Part shown: positions 11,754 through 23,609 of the stretch, piece after piece | Position numbering within the stretch: the stretch's first letter is position 1 | Layout: each line of letters begins with the position of its first letter | NCBI GenBank assembly: GCA_964019165.1 | Contig: OZ025281.1 | Span: 10,369,888 to 10,433,887 of the forward strand | Reading direction: 5' to 3' | Length of the DNA: 64,000 nt | Source of the DNA: Mastigias papua | Taxonomy: Eukaryota > Cnidaria > Scyphozoa > Rhizostomeae > Mastigiidae | Notes under the pieces: model-generated | Told to the model about the DNA's origin: nothing | The model's database searches: none | The model's input: the letters and a program-made list of their open reading frames with translations, nothing else | Translations under genes and position numbers: made by a program

Positions 11754-11833
11754 GTGCAGCAGTAAGTTTTTACATTGTGAAAAAGTACAAGAAAAAGAGA
11801 AAGGACGGACCCAAACCACCTCCAAAGCCGTAA
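11754..11833 (+). CDS. Possible terminal exon of a membrane protein
   Basis: After a good 3' splice site (TTCTATTCGTTTTAG at 11739-11753) the frame reads AAVSFYIVKKYKKKRKDGPK, then PPPKP and a TAA at 11831-11833. A short hydrophobic end followed by a lysine-rich, proline-ended tail is what a cytoplasmic tail after a membrane segment looks like. I could not find the preceding exons, so this may be chance. Confidence 0.2.
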
Positions 11834-11909
11834 ACAAGGCAATCAAAATTGTGAGTATATTGCTTAGCAAAATAGTTAAAAAGTTCAGGTGTTTTAGTCA
11901 AATGACATA

Positions 11910-12578
11910 CCGTAATTACTCGAAAAAGCACCGCCTTCGAATAAGCTCTGCACATGTTGGCTGGATTTCAAAATAAGCGTCTTCCTCAAATAATCCCTGC
12001 ATTAAAACTCAGGCTAAGGCTAACTATCGCTTTTTCAATTGGTTGTTTTGAATATGACGTACAAATCATTACAAAAAGCAAACAAATAAGTCAATAAGTT
12101 TCTGCTTTACTATTTCATAAGCTTTGGAAAGGACCTACCTTCATTTACATTGTGTTGCAGGTCAAAGTGGCTGTTCTGGGCTTAGTTTTTATTCAACTTG
12201 GCATTTGGAATTTTTGCATGTTTCTTAATGATTTTCCGAGCCTTGTATGATGCAGGAACGACTAAACCAACTTCTCTTTGCCTTTTTCTGGTGACAATTG
12301 CATAAACTTTGCTTCTATATTCGCCTTTCAAGAAGTCTACCAAACTAGAAATTTCTATTGGAAAGTGTCTAACTAGCACGTTGTTATCAACAGACTTGTA
12401 CACAACAACAGCGTGGACATCGCGCTCTTTTGCTTCCTTTCGTGTGTCTTCTTTGCATTGGACAAATGTTGTTCCTTTTCTTTGAAAATAAGCGCCGCCC
12501 CCTGAATACGTGCCGCATTTTGAAATAGGATATGAAAATAAGTGCTGCGACACTTATTCGAGTAAGTACGGCAATCAT
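11910..12578 (-). mobile_element. DNA-element remnant with CCGTAMTTACTCGAA ends
   Basis: The left end (CCGTAATTACTCGAAAAAGC at ~11912) and right end (rc CCGTACTTACTCGAATAAG at ~12574) are inverted relatives, and GAATAAG/GCACCGCC-like motifs recur inside each end. Between them, minus-strand frame 12553-12182 (123 codons) reads DVHAVVVYKSVDNNVLVRHF, then PIEISSLVDFL and GLVVPASYK. This looks like a HIRAN-like small domain seen in repeated invertebrate proteins, with its N-terminal half missing. The assignment of both parts to one element is inference. Confidence 0.4.
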
Positions 12579-12579
12579 A

Positions 12580-14869
12580 GACATACTAGTTGCTTATACT
12601 GCTATTTCTATTTCGTGCAGGTAATATTTTCACAATATTTGTTTACTTCATGGCTCTATTGTTTTTATCTCTTTTTGAATGGCATGAAGGAGGCCATGGC
12701 CTCTCAAGAAAGGGACCAATTGTGAAGTTTTGAAAGTTATTGCGCTTCAAATAATTTTGATTGGTAAGGCGCTGGAAAATAATAGTAAAGCTTTCAGAGC
12801 CAATCGTAAGGAGCTCTGATGCTATTGTGTCGCATTTGAAACTTTAAATAATAGTTTGGCATCTTCTGATGTCCAATGGCTGCTCTAAGCAATGAGAGGG
12901 GGAAGTGAGTGTAGTATATATGACAACAAATAAAAGTGGAAAACAAAGAAACATCTGACTATGTGTGATGGCATCTTCTCATGTTCGAGTAGGGTTTGCT
13001 ATCGCTTAACGTCGCTGATGCTGTTTGAGTAACACCTAGTTGTCTGCATTTTCGCCTTATGTAATACAATGGATATTTGGATAGCTGCTCTGATCTTTAT
13101 CCATTTGGAGGAATTTACAGGTATTATTTTGAAGAGACATCGTATTTCTGTTATCCAGAAGTTGGAATCTAGCGAGGTATTATATCAGCCACTCATTGTT
13201 GATCACATGTAAACAAACATTTTTTAGCAATCCTGTTCACAAATTCAGCGTAAGAAATAAACATTATTGTGTTCTGGCCAGCTCTTTCCATCAGTACACT
13301 TACAACTGCATTCTAATTTACTCAAAAGAGGTGGCATTTGCGTACAGCATGAAGTCAGAAGCAAAGGATGACTACCAAACAGCACTGAAGTAGATTGTTT
13401 TCACGTTTTTGCTAGCTCGAGGAAGTGTATTCTAAGGTCACAGTATTCAGCTCCCAGTGAGAAAAATTCTAAGTGTATATTTAACACAATTTCTGAAAGT
13501 ATACTGAGTTTGAATACGCCAAAACACTGCTAGGAGAATTTTTAGGCTATATTTGATATGTAATATTCCTCTGGCCTTGGGATATGGAGTCCGTCAGCAC
13601 ATTAAAACTGTACTACTAAGCCAAAGGAAACACCATGCAGCCACTGAACCACGTCTTGTTTTCTATTTGGCAAGCAGTGACTAACGTTGGAGACAATAGG
13701 ATTTCATTTAGGATTACTACCTTAATGTAGAGCAATATACAAGATATAGATAGCCAGTTTCCTAAGAAGAAAGAATGTTTTGGCATTTTGCATTTTATTG
13801 TTGATGAAATTCATGTATTTGAAGAGCAGAGCACAAATGTGAACTATGATTGTTAATTTTTTATCAGTGATTTATGTTCCAGTTCAGCAATGCTTATTTT
13901 CAGCATCACTGCCTTGATTTTTATAAGTATTCAAGCAAACCCCTTTTCGCATTGATTTTTGGTTGCATAAGTCACTGATGTTGCAGCCTGCTTATTTATC
14001 AACAAAGAAAGTTATCATGACTTCCTATAGCCATTCCTCCCAGTATTACTTTTAGATTTTCATGACCTCACTTCCTATCCTTGTCCACTCTCTTTGACCA
14101 CGCCATGTTTAAACTGCGCTTTTTGCCACGCCCTTTTGCTGTAGTTACAATTTATGCAGGATCCTCCCTTGCAAAGAGGTAATTTATTGCAGTGCATTTC
14201 ATGAAGTCTGATCTTTATGCAATGCGTTTAAGATGCTCTGAGACACCTAACTTAGAGTAATTTCATACATCACATTGAAAGAAATTTTCAATGCAAAGAT
14301 TTCTTGAATGTACTTTTAGAGGGCTGAGTGACGTAGCCACCGCTGTATAGTGTTACCGTTCATTACTGCAGAAATGATTTTATCATTTCACAAATTGGTT
14401 TTTGCAGCAGATTAAAATTAGGTATGCTTTGGAAAAAATATTTTGGCTTCTATCGACTTATTATCTATTTTGCCGCAAATATAAAGACTGAATTTGTCCA
14501 TATTTAATGGACATTTAACCATGTCTCTTTTGTTGTTGATGGTATTGTCTTGCTATTATTACTTATTATTGCTGTCCTCTTTCTCTTAGTTTTACTTTCG
14601 TTTCTTCTTTTGTGTCTTTTTTGTAATTTGCTTCTGTGTTTTCTTTCTTATATCTTCTTCGTTTCCTGTCTGCTTTAGTCATTATTGTTTCTATCAATGC
14701 TAAGCAGCAAATTTTACACTTCTTATTAGTAGAGAGATGTATGATTGGAGCTTAATTGTTATAATCGAATGAGAAGTTAAAAAAGCAAAACTTATTAGTA
14801 TTATGATGATGCTGCCGTTATAACTAGTCTTGTAAACGAAAACAAATAGCTTCTTAATCATTTCTCTTG
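12580..14869. other. No gene recognised
   Basis: AT-rich sequence with only short frames (longest ~65 codons). No domain, terminal repeat or convincing exon chain. Confidence 0.5.
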
Positions 14870-16262
14870 ATGGTACACATGGCCGGGAATCATACTTAGA
14901 GCTGATAAATGTTAAACCGTTGGTATAAAAAAGACTTCAACTTCCTCTTTACACTTTCTTCCGAAAACTGTCATAAACAACGTTCTTGCTCCCTCGGTTG
15001 ACAATGGTAAATCATTCCGGGATTTAGGCCCATACTTCAATTTTAGTATGAATAGCCCACAGCATACGTCTGATCTCTTTGATATAACTAATACTCTAAA
15101 GACTAAAATCAATGATCTACCTAGTCATCCAAGAACAAGCTCCTCTTCTATCATCTCTTTCTATTATCTAAAATCTTATGGAATCCAACTATCGCTGACA
15201 TTTCTAAAACTTGGATTGTTGACTGCCCTGACAGCATTGTCTCCAAATACATTAGACAATGGCCTGAGTCCTCATAAGCTCAACTATGAGTAGCCTTATA
15301 AATAAATCAAAATCTGGTATTAGCCTGTTCTTCCTTCCAATACAGTTTTGAAATGCCAGGCAACTATTAGGAGTGCTTTGAAGACATCTCCAATTATGAT
15401 ATTATTAACCTTCAAATGAAACAAGCTATCACACCAATATCCAATAAAATCAATATAGAAATACTACACATGCACTAAATGCAATTTAAACTCACAGTGA
15501 AGACAGAGTTATTAAATATGTTTTGTCACTGGATTCTGTCATCTCATCCATCCTTAAATACTCAGTCTCACAATCTTCTTCTTTGTGGTATAGAGGTTTG
15601 CAAACTTTCCCCAAGAACATTTTCAAACTGTTAAATACATAGCTAACACTCTGACTACTAGAAAAAGCCTTTATAAATTGTCACTCTCCCAGAAACCATC
15701 TTGCTCTTTCTGTCTGCCAAATGAAAATATGACGCAAAAGATATCTCGACCGTGTAGAATACATTTGGAGGCACGATTTGGTTCTCTTGTGTCTTTCAAA
15801 AAGTTTTTCATATTTCGCTGAATGGTCTATTTAAGTTGATTTACTATCATTTCCAACACCAAGTTTGAATAGTGGGAATCCAATTAGGCCGGATCAAATC
15901 TTGAACAATAAACACAAGAATATCTTATACATCCTTCAACTTACGGTTGGTTTTGATAGTTATCTCAAGGTCAACAGTGATCGTCAGTTGACTAAATATA
16001 AATCCTCTGTTCTCTCTCTATCTTCTTCATATAATGCGGTACACTTTGTGAATGTTTCAATTAAATGAGTAGTAGGAGCATTGGATAATTTGTTTGATTC
16101 ATTTGTTTGATTCACTGATCAAGATGATGAAACACTTGGGCATATCAGAAGCTCTACAACGTCATATAATTTTGAAGAGCACGAACAAAGCTATTCGCTG
16201 TACATATTATTTATTTTGCAACCAAAACAAAGACTGGTCTAATCCAGACTTGATGGACTTTT
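14870..16262 (+). pseudogene. LINE ORF2 C-terminal region, many frameshifts
   Basis: Recognisable blocks appear in order on the plus strand but in different frames. They are TWIVDCPDSIVSKYIRQWPE (~15210-15270), a CPNCH-like cysteine block SCSFCLPNE (~15700), ILYILQLTVGFDSYLKVN (~15925-15978) with QLTKYKSSVLSLSSSYNAVHF after it, and LGISEALQRHIILKSTNKAI with CTYYLFCNQNKDWSNPDLM (~16135-16256). This is the C-terminal half of a LINE protein repeatedly seen in cnidarian genomes. Reverse transcriptase itself is not visible. Short tandem-like AT-rich sequence fills the gaps. Long dead. Confidence 0.6.
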
Positions 16263-16269
16263 GTTTTTC

Positions 16270-17940
16270 CTCGTTTTTATTTGTGTTTGTAGTATCATTT
16301 CTTTTTTTGTTGTTAACACATTATTTACCAGTGTTGAAACAGTCAATTTTAGTCTGCCTGTTATTAGTTAGGTGTACAATTGTAATATAACTATTACGAA
16401 CGAATGAAGATACTTAAATAAACGTATTAGTATTTTGACTATTAAAAGTCATAAAGTATACTGAGGTTAAAATACAAATGCATGATGCATTGGTCTCAAT
16501 TATAATTCTAAGTAAACCACTATATTGATGTCTTTTTATTCCAACAGACTAGCCCTTGCTGCCATTGATGAACAAGTGAAGTGACATTGAACTGCTCTGT
16601 TTACAGCTCTCTGATGCTGATTGATTCCTGTTAACATTGTTCGATGACTAATACCAATTATTCATGAAGATTTTCAATAATTGAACAACATCTAAAATTT
16701 CCACTTCATTTCATATATGTTGTCAAACGCTCTTCTGTAAATTGAATTGAAACTGAATGGATATCGGATACCGGAAATTGGGGTGGATGAAATACGTTAA
16801 ACTTTGTATTGAATATTTTCCAGCTGATATTGATAATAATAAACAACAATTGGTTTGACTTGCTTGCTGACCGATACAGAAATGGTCAAGGTGAGAAAAT
16901 CTTGCGTACATGATCTCAGAGAAACGAGGAGTCCGTTTATGGTACTTTTATTCAGATTCTGCCTTCCCTGTGGAGTCAACTTTTTAAAATGTAACAACTT
17001 TTACAGTCTCACTCCAATACATGAATAACAAAACTAACAATGCTGGTTTTACTATTCAAGCCATAGAGTCAAATGAACATTGAAGATATCAACCTGAGAC
17101 CAAGGGCATACTTACACCACTTAATGTTTACTCGTGTTCGCTCAATGTCTCGCCTACTTTAGCCACACTCTGCATTCGGGTGTTGAGTTAGGGTTTCTTT
17201 TTATCACAACAATGATGCGTATTCTCACCGTATGATGCGTATTTCTGTTTATGCTTTTGTTTTTGACTTTGTAATGGTCAATCTGTAAAAGATTCTTTAG
17301 CGCTATTGATATACAGATGGAAAAATGGAAATCTCTTTGAGACCGTAATTTGTTCTCCATTCCTTAGCTACTAGCTCCATTATCATTAGAACTCATCTGA
17401 GTTAAAATGTGAATTAAAATGTGAATGCTAGTACAATTTAACATATACTATAACACAAATCAAATTTAATGTGATGTGTCAGAGGTAGAGAACGTACGTT
17501 ATCGAGCCACCTCATACGCATCATAGTTATTTTAACCAGTAGAGTTTAACAAAATTAAAATTACAAATCAAATTACAAGACAAAGTAACAAAACGTATCA
17601 CGTAACAAGCATAACAGGATTCATGACGAAATAGTTATGGCCAAATAGTTCACTGTTGATGTAGTGATTTTGATAGATTTATATGAATTATAAACCTGAC
17701 GTTAGCGTCTAAGGTCATTCTGTAAGCTATTTCATTGAATGATTGACAAATCGAATAAATAATCGTCAGGCAATTGCGTAAAATCAGTATTAAGTACTAT
17801 AATTATTTATTATTTTATTATAAGTTATTTATACATGAAATTCATTCAGTAGCTAATAAACAAGACCTACATTTACAAGACTTCTTCAATAGTAATTAAT
17901 TAAACTAATGTAACCTACAAAAAAACTAATTAACTAAAAC
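16270..17940. other. No gene recognised
   Basis: No domain or repeat boundary that I can support. The frames are short and overlap on both strands. Confidence 0.5.
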
Positions 17941-17949
17941 CAAATACTG

Positions 17950-18560
17950 CTCTTCCATGAATTCGTGTCTTTCAAAAAGGACTTTTTAAAAGGACTTTTT
18001 CAGCTCAAAAAATGAGTTGCTAGACTTTTTTGAATGTGATTATTGATCTAGCATCTTTAATGAGTTGTGGAATGCTATTCCATACTCCTACCCTGGTATA
18101 ATAGAAGCTTTTCTTTACGCATTCTAAGTCTGGCCTTTGAAAATGTAGGTCTTTTATGTTCCTTGTGTTATATTTGGAAATGGAAGACCTTTCTTGAAAT
18201 TTGTTCTGCAGGATTTCGGGACAAAGATTGTTCACTATTTTGAATGTCATAACTGAACGATCATAAAGCATTAACTGATTTACATTTAGTGGCCTTCTTT
18301 CCCCTGAATCCGTAAATCTCAATGAGTCGATTATATTAAAGGCTCTGTTTTGTAGCCATTGAAGTGCTTCCATTATTGTATCGAATAAACTTCCCCAGAC
18401 TGCATTTGCATAGCTCAAATGGCTTTCTATTACTGCGTAATAAATGTGTATAAGTTATGACTTGGGGGATTATGTTCTTTAACATTTTTAAAGATGCGAG
18501 GCCGCTGGTAATTTTTCCTTTGACTGACCTGAACTGATGTCCTCCACTTTTGATACTTCA
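17950..18560 (-). pseudogene. LINE reverse transcriptase C-terminal part
   Basis: Minus frame 18418-18020 reads LQWLQNRAFNIIDSLRF, LMLYDRSVMTFKIVNNLCP, and ends with the family motif RVGVWNSIPQLIKDARS. Upstream at ~18550-18420, another frame with SGHQFRSVKGKITSGLASLK continues the same protein. This is the thumb/connection part and C-terminus of a CR1/jockey-type LINE. The catalytic core is absent, which is consistent with a 5'-truncated copy. Confidence 0.6.
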
Positions 18561-18939
18561 CCTTGCAGGTTATTCCTATAAACTTGTTACAGTGGGTAGT
18601 GCAAGAAAAAAATCAACAGTTGATTCAATTATTTATTTACAGCTACATACAGGACTTTCACAAGAGACATTGCGAAGAAATCTGTGTTCATTTAAGCTGC
18701 TGAAGTTAACTCTAAGCCTCGTTATAAGTGCTGATTACTGCCTGTTTATTATTCAATACAGAAATTTCTTAGATGGACGAAATATAGACATCAGTGTTGT
18801 TTTACACTGGTAAATTTTCGGACAGCATCTTACTTGATAATAAAGCTTGTTCCATAGCTTAACGCAGAAGGGAAAGAAACTCTCTAGATACCTTTAAGAA
18901 TCAGACTGTTTTACCAGCAAGCATTAGTCTGATTTAATC

Positions 18940-19360
18940 GGTGACAATTCTTGTTCTCTTCGGGGATGCACTCAACCAACTATTTTGGGGTTTGATTATT
19001 TACTATGTAATATAAAAGAGACAAAATCTTTGGTATAATCTTCTCTTGCTGAGAGTTGAAGTTCTTCCGTGTTTGTACCCTTCCATGCTCCGCTAACTGC
19101 CAATGCTACCTCAAATTGTGTAGGGCCCAATTTGCGATAAAGTGGGGGTATTTTGGTCATGATAGATTGTCTCTATAATATAAATGTGGCATGACAAAGA
19201 GCTTGTACATTTGATCAAGTACAACCCTTGAAGCGTTCTGAGAAAGAAAGCAGATTACTCCTATTCCACACTTTGCTTTTACAATTGCCTCCCTAACATG
19301 CTCTGCAAATGTACTTTTCTCGTCCACAATAAGGCTTAAATGCTTATGATTCTATGATTC
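18940..19360 (-). pseudogene. LINE fragment (connection region)
   Basis: On the minus strand at ~19355-19185 the frame reads HKHLSLIVDEKSTFAEHVRE, AIVKAKCGIGVICFLSQNAS, VLDQMYKLFVMPHLYYRDN. In intact LINEs this segment follows the FADD box (KHLG..LD..L.F..H). Several stops and frame changes follow towards 18960, where the coding signal fades. It is not obviously continuous with 17950-18560. Confidence 0.55.
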
Positions 19361-19549
19361 TTTTCAGCAGTTATTTGATAGTAATTTAATTTTAAAGATA
19401 TATGATGATCTTTGATTTTTTTCAGTTCAGTTCATTTCATATGCTTTCAAAATTCCTCTACATACAGACAAATACACAACACAAGTAATACATGATAAAG
19501 AATATCTAGATCAAAAAAAGCAAACGAATGTTAGAAGTGAATGGATGTA

Positions 19550-19640
19550 TGGGAATTTCTAAAGAGGAGCTCTCTCAGTAGCAAGGCTAATCGTGGGAAG
19601 AGCCCCCCCCCCCTATATTCAGAGATAGCTAATAACACTG
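19550..19640 (-). repeat. LINE 3' UTR fragment
   Basis: This stretch resembles the 3' UTR block at 4938-5030. AGGAGCTCTCTCAGTAGCAAGGC matches AGGAACTTTCTCAATAGGAAAAA in position and composition, and both are preceded by a TATG-like tail. A run of ten Cs sits at ~19605. It is probably the same LINE family, 5'-truncated to its tail. Confidence 0.35.
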
Positions 19641-19983
19641 GTCAACAATTTTTCAAAAGTTGTTTGCTTCAGAAATAAACAGCAAACACTTCTTACATAA
19701 TTTCAGCTGCTGAATTCAAAATTGATAGTTAAACTTAATGATTGGCTCTAGTTTAAAAGATACAAAAGGTTATATTTTTGCGTGTGGATGTATATATGGT
19801 AGTCAAGGTGCACTACTAAAAACAATGGTAAAGCTATGCCACATAATCAATATCATCGTTGCACTGTTTAGAACAACGATCAGAGAACAAATAGTAAGCG
19901 ATTCTCAACTTTTTGTTATAAAAAAGAGCTAGTCAATATCTTTTCTTTGTCTTTTCCCTTTTCGCTCGCATGCACTAATATTT

Positions 19984-20095
19984 GAAATCAATCAATCAAT
20001 CAATCAATCATTCAATCAATCACTCAATCAATCAATCAATCATTCAATCAGCCAATCAATCAATCATTCAATCAATCACTCACTCACTCACTCAC

Positions 20096-20144
<49 letters not shown>

Positions 20145-20160
20145 CAATCAATCAATCAGT
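19984..20160 (+). repeat. (AATC)n microsatellite
   Basis: About 44 units of AATC/AATCACTC/AATCATTC variants run over ~175 bp. The open frame through it (serine/isoleucine/asparagine/glutamine repeats) is a by-product of the repeat and not a gene. Confidence 0.97.
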
Positions 20161-20169
20161 GCAGTAAGT

Positions 20170-20620
20170 GGGGCATCTCTCGCTACCATCCAGCAAAAGT
20201 CTGCAAGCATTGACGGACTCCATTTGTCCTGGTATCACCCTTCCATTGCAGACGTATCTTGGTGAACTCATTTGACATGCTCCACAATCCACACTTCGGT
20301 GAGAGTTCAAAGAAATCCACATGAGAGTTCAAAAATTAATTTTCAGTGACATATTGCATTCCCTTCAACTGTATCTTCTTACGATGTTGGAAATCTATTC
20401 CGTTAAGTTGTCAGCTCCTTTTTTCCCTAGAAATTTCGGCACCGCCAGCTCAAATGCTTCCCACACTATTTTTTCTTTTCCATATGGTGCTTGGTCAAAT
20501 TCACGGCTATGAAGAAGCCACTTTATCTGGGGACCTATGAACTCACACTCCACTATTTTAACTTCACTCAATCTGGTAAACTTTGTACCGGGTACTTGAA
20601 ACCTGTTCCTGTTTTGTACA
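20170..20620 (-). pseudogene. Fragment of a repeated invertebrate protein family
   Basis: The minus strand from ~20590 reads RLSEVKIVECEFIGPQIKWL, KEKIVWEAFELAVPKFLG, then (~20390-20290) RECNMSLKINF and NSHVDFFELSPKCGL, with stops and frame changes. I recall the pattern 'hydrophobic-GPQIK ... VW.AF ... FLG ... C.MSLK.HFL.SH.DFF' from high-copy uncharacterised proteins of arthropods and cnidarians that are probably transposon-derived. I cannot name the superfamily. The copy is dead. Confidence 0.45.
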
Positions 20621-21860
20621 TGACTTTCATTAGCCCCAGGTTTATGCGCAATGATAGTATCAAAATTTTACTGGGTTGAACAGGAACGTTTTTCTCCTAG
20701 GAGTTATAAAATCTAATTTCAGACTTATCACGACAGCTACTACTTTTGAGTTTCTATACAGCTGCCATTAAGGTTGATCATAGTTTATACACTTTAAAAG
20801 CTGCTTTAAATTTTAATTTACTGTCATGGGGACTGCATAGGCTGAATTATGAGATGTGGCTCATTGGAAGTAGACTAGATGTTGAAAAGTATGATTCCTA
20901 CATCATTGGGAAGCGACCGTTACTCTTAGAATTTACACTTTGTTCAACATATGGATCAAGTGTAAAATCCTGATGTGCCTCAGGTACAGGTAATGTTCCT
21001 CCATGCGTTACGAATTGCTTCTGGAAAGTCAGGACATTGAATATTCTGTTTCTTTCTTCTTGACAAGCTTTTGCCTACTGGTGGGGTCATGCAAATTTTG
21101 GCATAGTGCCATATCTTGAAAACTAGAGCCAACGAACACATTTTAAGTCGATATTCGAGCTCAGCGACCTAGAAGTAGGCATGATTGACTTCATTTGTTT
21201 CGGAAGCAAATTTGCTGTAGACCAGTGTAATCATTTCAAAAGCAAATGTTTCTCTATGAATGGTTGGTTATGATTGATAGTTGCTTAAGAAAAATGCCTT
21301 AAGTTGTTAGCGAAAGCTACAGACAGATGGTGAAATTTCTATATAAATGGGGATGTAACGATATGAGTTAACTTAAGCAAATGTTCATACTTGCCAACTT
21401 GTGGGTTACCATATTGATGAGCAGATCCAGCCAATGGAAAGAGAGAATGAAAACATGAAAGAGAGAGATCTAGGTAACACAGTCATATACAAAACTGAGC
21501 AGTTGCAACTTAAACAGATCATGCAGCTACAAAATTTTCAAAATATAGGTGTAGATGAGGAATTAAGATGTTCAAATGGAACGCCCTTACAACTCGTTTC
21601 TGTAGCGAAAACGCAGGATTTATATGATTATCATGAGTTAGGCTCCGAACTAGAATGCCGTATTGGAGAAAAGATGAAAATAAAGACCAGTAAAGACAAA
21701 TTAGATTAGAATATTTGAAACATAAAAGTTTCTCACTTTGAAGAATATATTACAAACTCTGGCAAGCTTTTTTGAGAGCTCTGTCAAGTGGTACTTCCAT
21801 GAAAGGTTTTTATCATGCAGAAGCCAAGAACTTTAACATAGCAGGTATTTTTTACGAGAA
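20621..21860. other. No gene recognised
   Basis: A plus-strand frame at 21401-21709 is open for 102 codons. It is rich in Glu/Lys/Gln (EQLQLKQIMQLQNFQNIG) and could form a helix, but I recognise nothing in it and see no exon context. The frame at 20746-20973 is also unrecognised. Confidence 0.4.
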
Positions 21861-21869
21861 AACTTCCAA

Positions 21870-23400
21870 TATTTATTGAAACAGCTCTAGAGAGTGAATG
21901 TTTGGGGACCTAAAAACATAGTTTGTTTTATCAGTATTCAGTGATAATTTATTCATATTCTGCCACATTTTCACCTTTTTAACTCTATGTTTATTACTTC
22001 ATGAAGTATATCGAGATTTGCAGCTTCCTAGTGGATTTCGGTTTTATCTATAAATAAATAAAGTGTTCGTTTGGCAAATCATTTAGGTAAATCATTGGCA
22101 TGTACTAAAAATGCAAAGGGCCAAGGATAAAGCCCTGAGGGGGGAACAACATGTAACAGTTCATTTGTATTAAAAGCATTTATTAATACATATTGCTTTC
22201 TATCAGAAAGGTATGATTTGAACCAGTCAAGGTAACTCCTCTAATTCCATAATGTTCAAGCTTTAACAAGATTATATCATGATCAACAGTATCAAAAGTC
22301 TTTTGTAAATCTAAGAATATACCACAGCCAAATTTCCTGTTATAATGAATTCTTGATAGCTTCAGCTAAGACTTACTAGGGCATGATTGGTGGAGTGACT
22401 AGCACGGACTCTAAATTGTAAATTATATAAGATTTCATGTCTTGCCAAGAAATGATAAGGACGCTTGTAAATGACTTTATCTGTGATTGTACTGAAGACA
22501 GGTAGAAAGTAAAAAGGTCTATAATCAGATGCCGTCAGTGTGCAACCCTTCTTAAATAATGGGATAAATTTGGCTAACTTCATCTTTTCTGGAAATATCC
22601 CGGACTGAAATAATTGATATATAATTTGAAATAGTGGGTTGGATATTGTCGAGACAAGGATTTTCAAAAGTTTTAAAGTTATACTGTTAGGTCCCAAAGA
22701 CTTACTTTCAAGGCTTTAGAAGTGAATTTATATCAGCTAATTCACACGGAGCAGAGGTTGTAATAAAGAAGAAACTTTTAACCCTACTAGACATGAAATC
22801 TGCCAGTGACCGAAAAGATCTTTGTATGGTACTAGTAATGCTACGAGAGACATTAATAAAGTACTTGTTACACATGTTAACAATGGCAGCTGGATCAGAT
22901 GTAGTGTTTCCATTTGAATCTTTATTCTTACTTACTACATTTGTATTACTTGATTTTCTAGTGACTATGACTGATTTGATTCCTGGCCACAGTTGTTTCA
23001 TATTGTTACTATTTCTCTGGAAATAACAACAGAAATAACTAGCTTTGCTTTCTTTCAAGGACTTTGAAACGCAATTTCTAAACTTTATGTAAAGATCTTT
23101 CAGGGAGGCATCATTACTCTTTTTGTACTTATTGAACACACGATCTCTGATATGTATCATGTTTTGTATTTTGCTATTGACAAACGGTTTATTCCTAAAC
23201 TTCATATATCTTTTAGGGAGTCTTTTTAGAGCTGCATGATATTTATCAAGATTGGGAAGGCTGCGTATGAACTTTTTGAATTTTGAATTATCATCAATTA
23301 CATTGTCCATCAGGTAGCTTAGATCGACGTTTACAAAATTATTAAGTAGATCTTCAGCATTAAGTTTGGAGAAATCATGTTCGAAGTGTGACATATTCTT
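21870..23400 (-). pseudogene. LINE reverse transcriptase region
   Basis: Frame 23394-22708 (228 codons) is a lysine-rich linker as found between endonuclease and reverse transcriptase, with DPAAIVNMCNKYFINVSRSI near the end. Frame 22697-22362 holds GPNSITLKLLKILVSTISNP, IPLFKKGCTLTASDYRPFYF and STITDKVIYKR, the N-terminal RT blocks. Below 22350 the blocks [21 protein letters not shown] and VPPQGFILGPL-like are visible through several frames. The LSLNTDKTNYVLF-like block lies at ~21900. The active-site FADD box is destroyed (near 22050). This is a CR1/jockey-type LINE, decayed, without a recognisable 3' tail. Confidence 0.7.
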
Positions 23401-23609
23401 ATAGGTGGCATCAGCATGTTTAACAATTGGTGCTGTTTTGAATTAGGGTAATATATAAGATCCATAAAAAAGTTGCTTTAGTAATAGATAGTAAAAAGGC
23501 AAAATCCGAAAAGTACAAAGATGAGACTTTATAAAAATGCCGATGCCACAGTTCGGAAAATTATCTTTTTGTGTTTTTTTTGTAAGACATTCAAGTAACA
23601 ATTTTGTTT

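Noticed and set aside
19982..20167. Ser/Asn/Gln/Ile repeat frame
   Set aside because: By-product of the AATC array.
21401..21709. 102-codon Glu/Lys/Gln-rich frame as a gene
   Set aside because: No homology that I recognise, no splice or promoter context, and its composition alone could keep it open.
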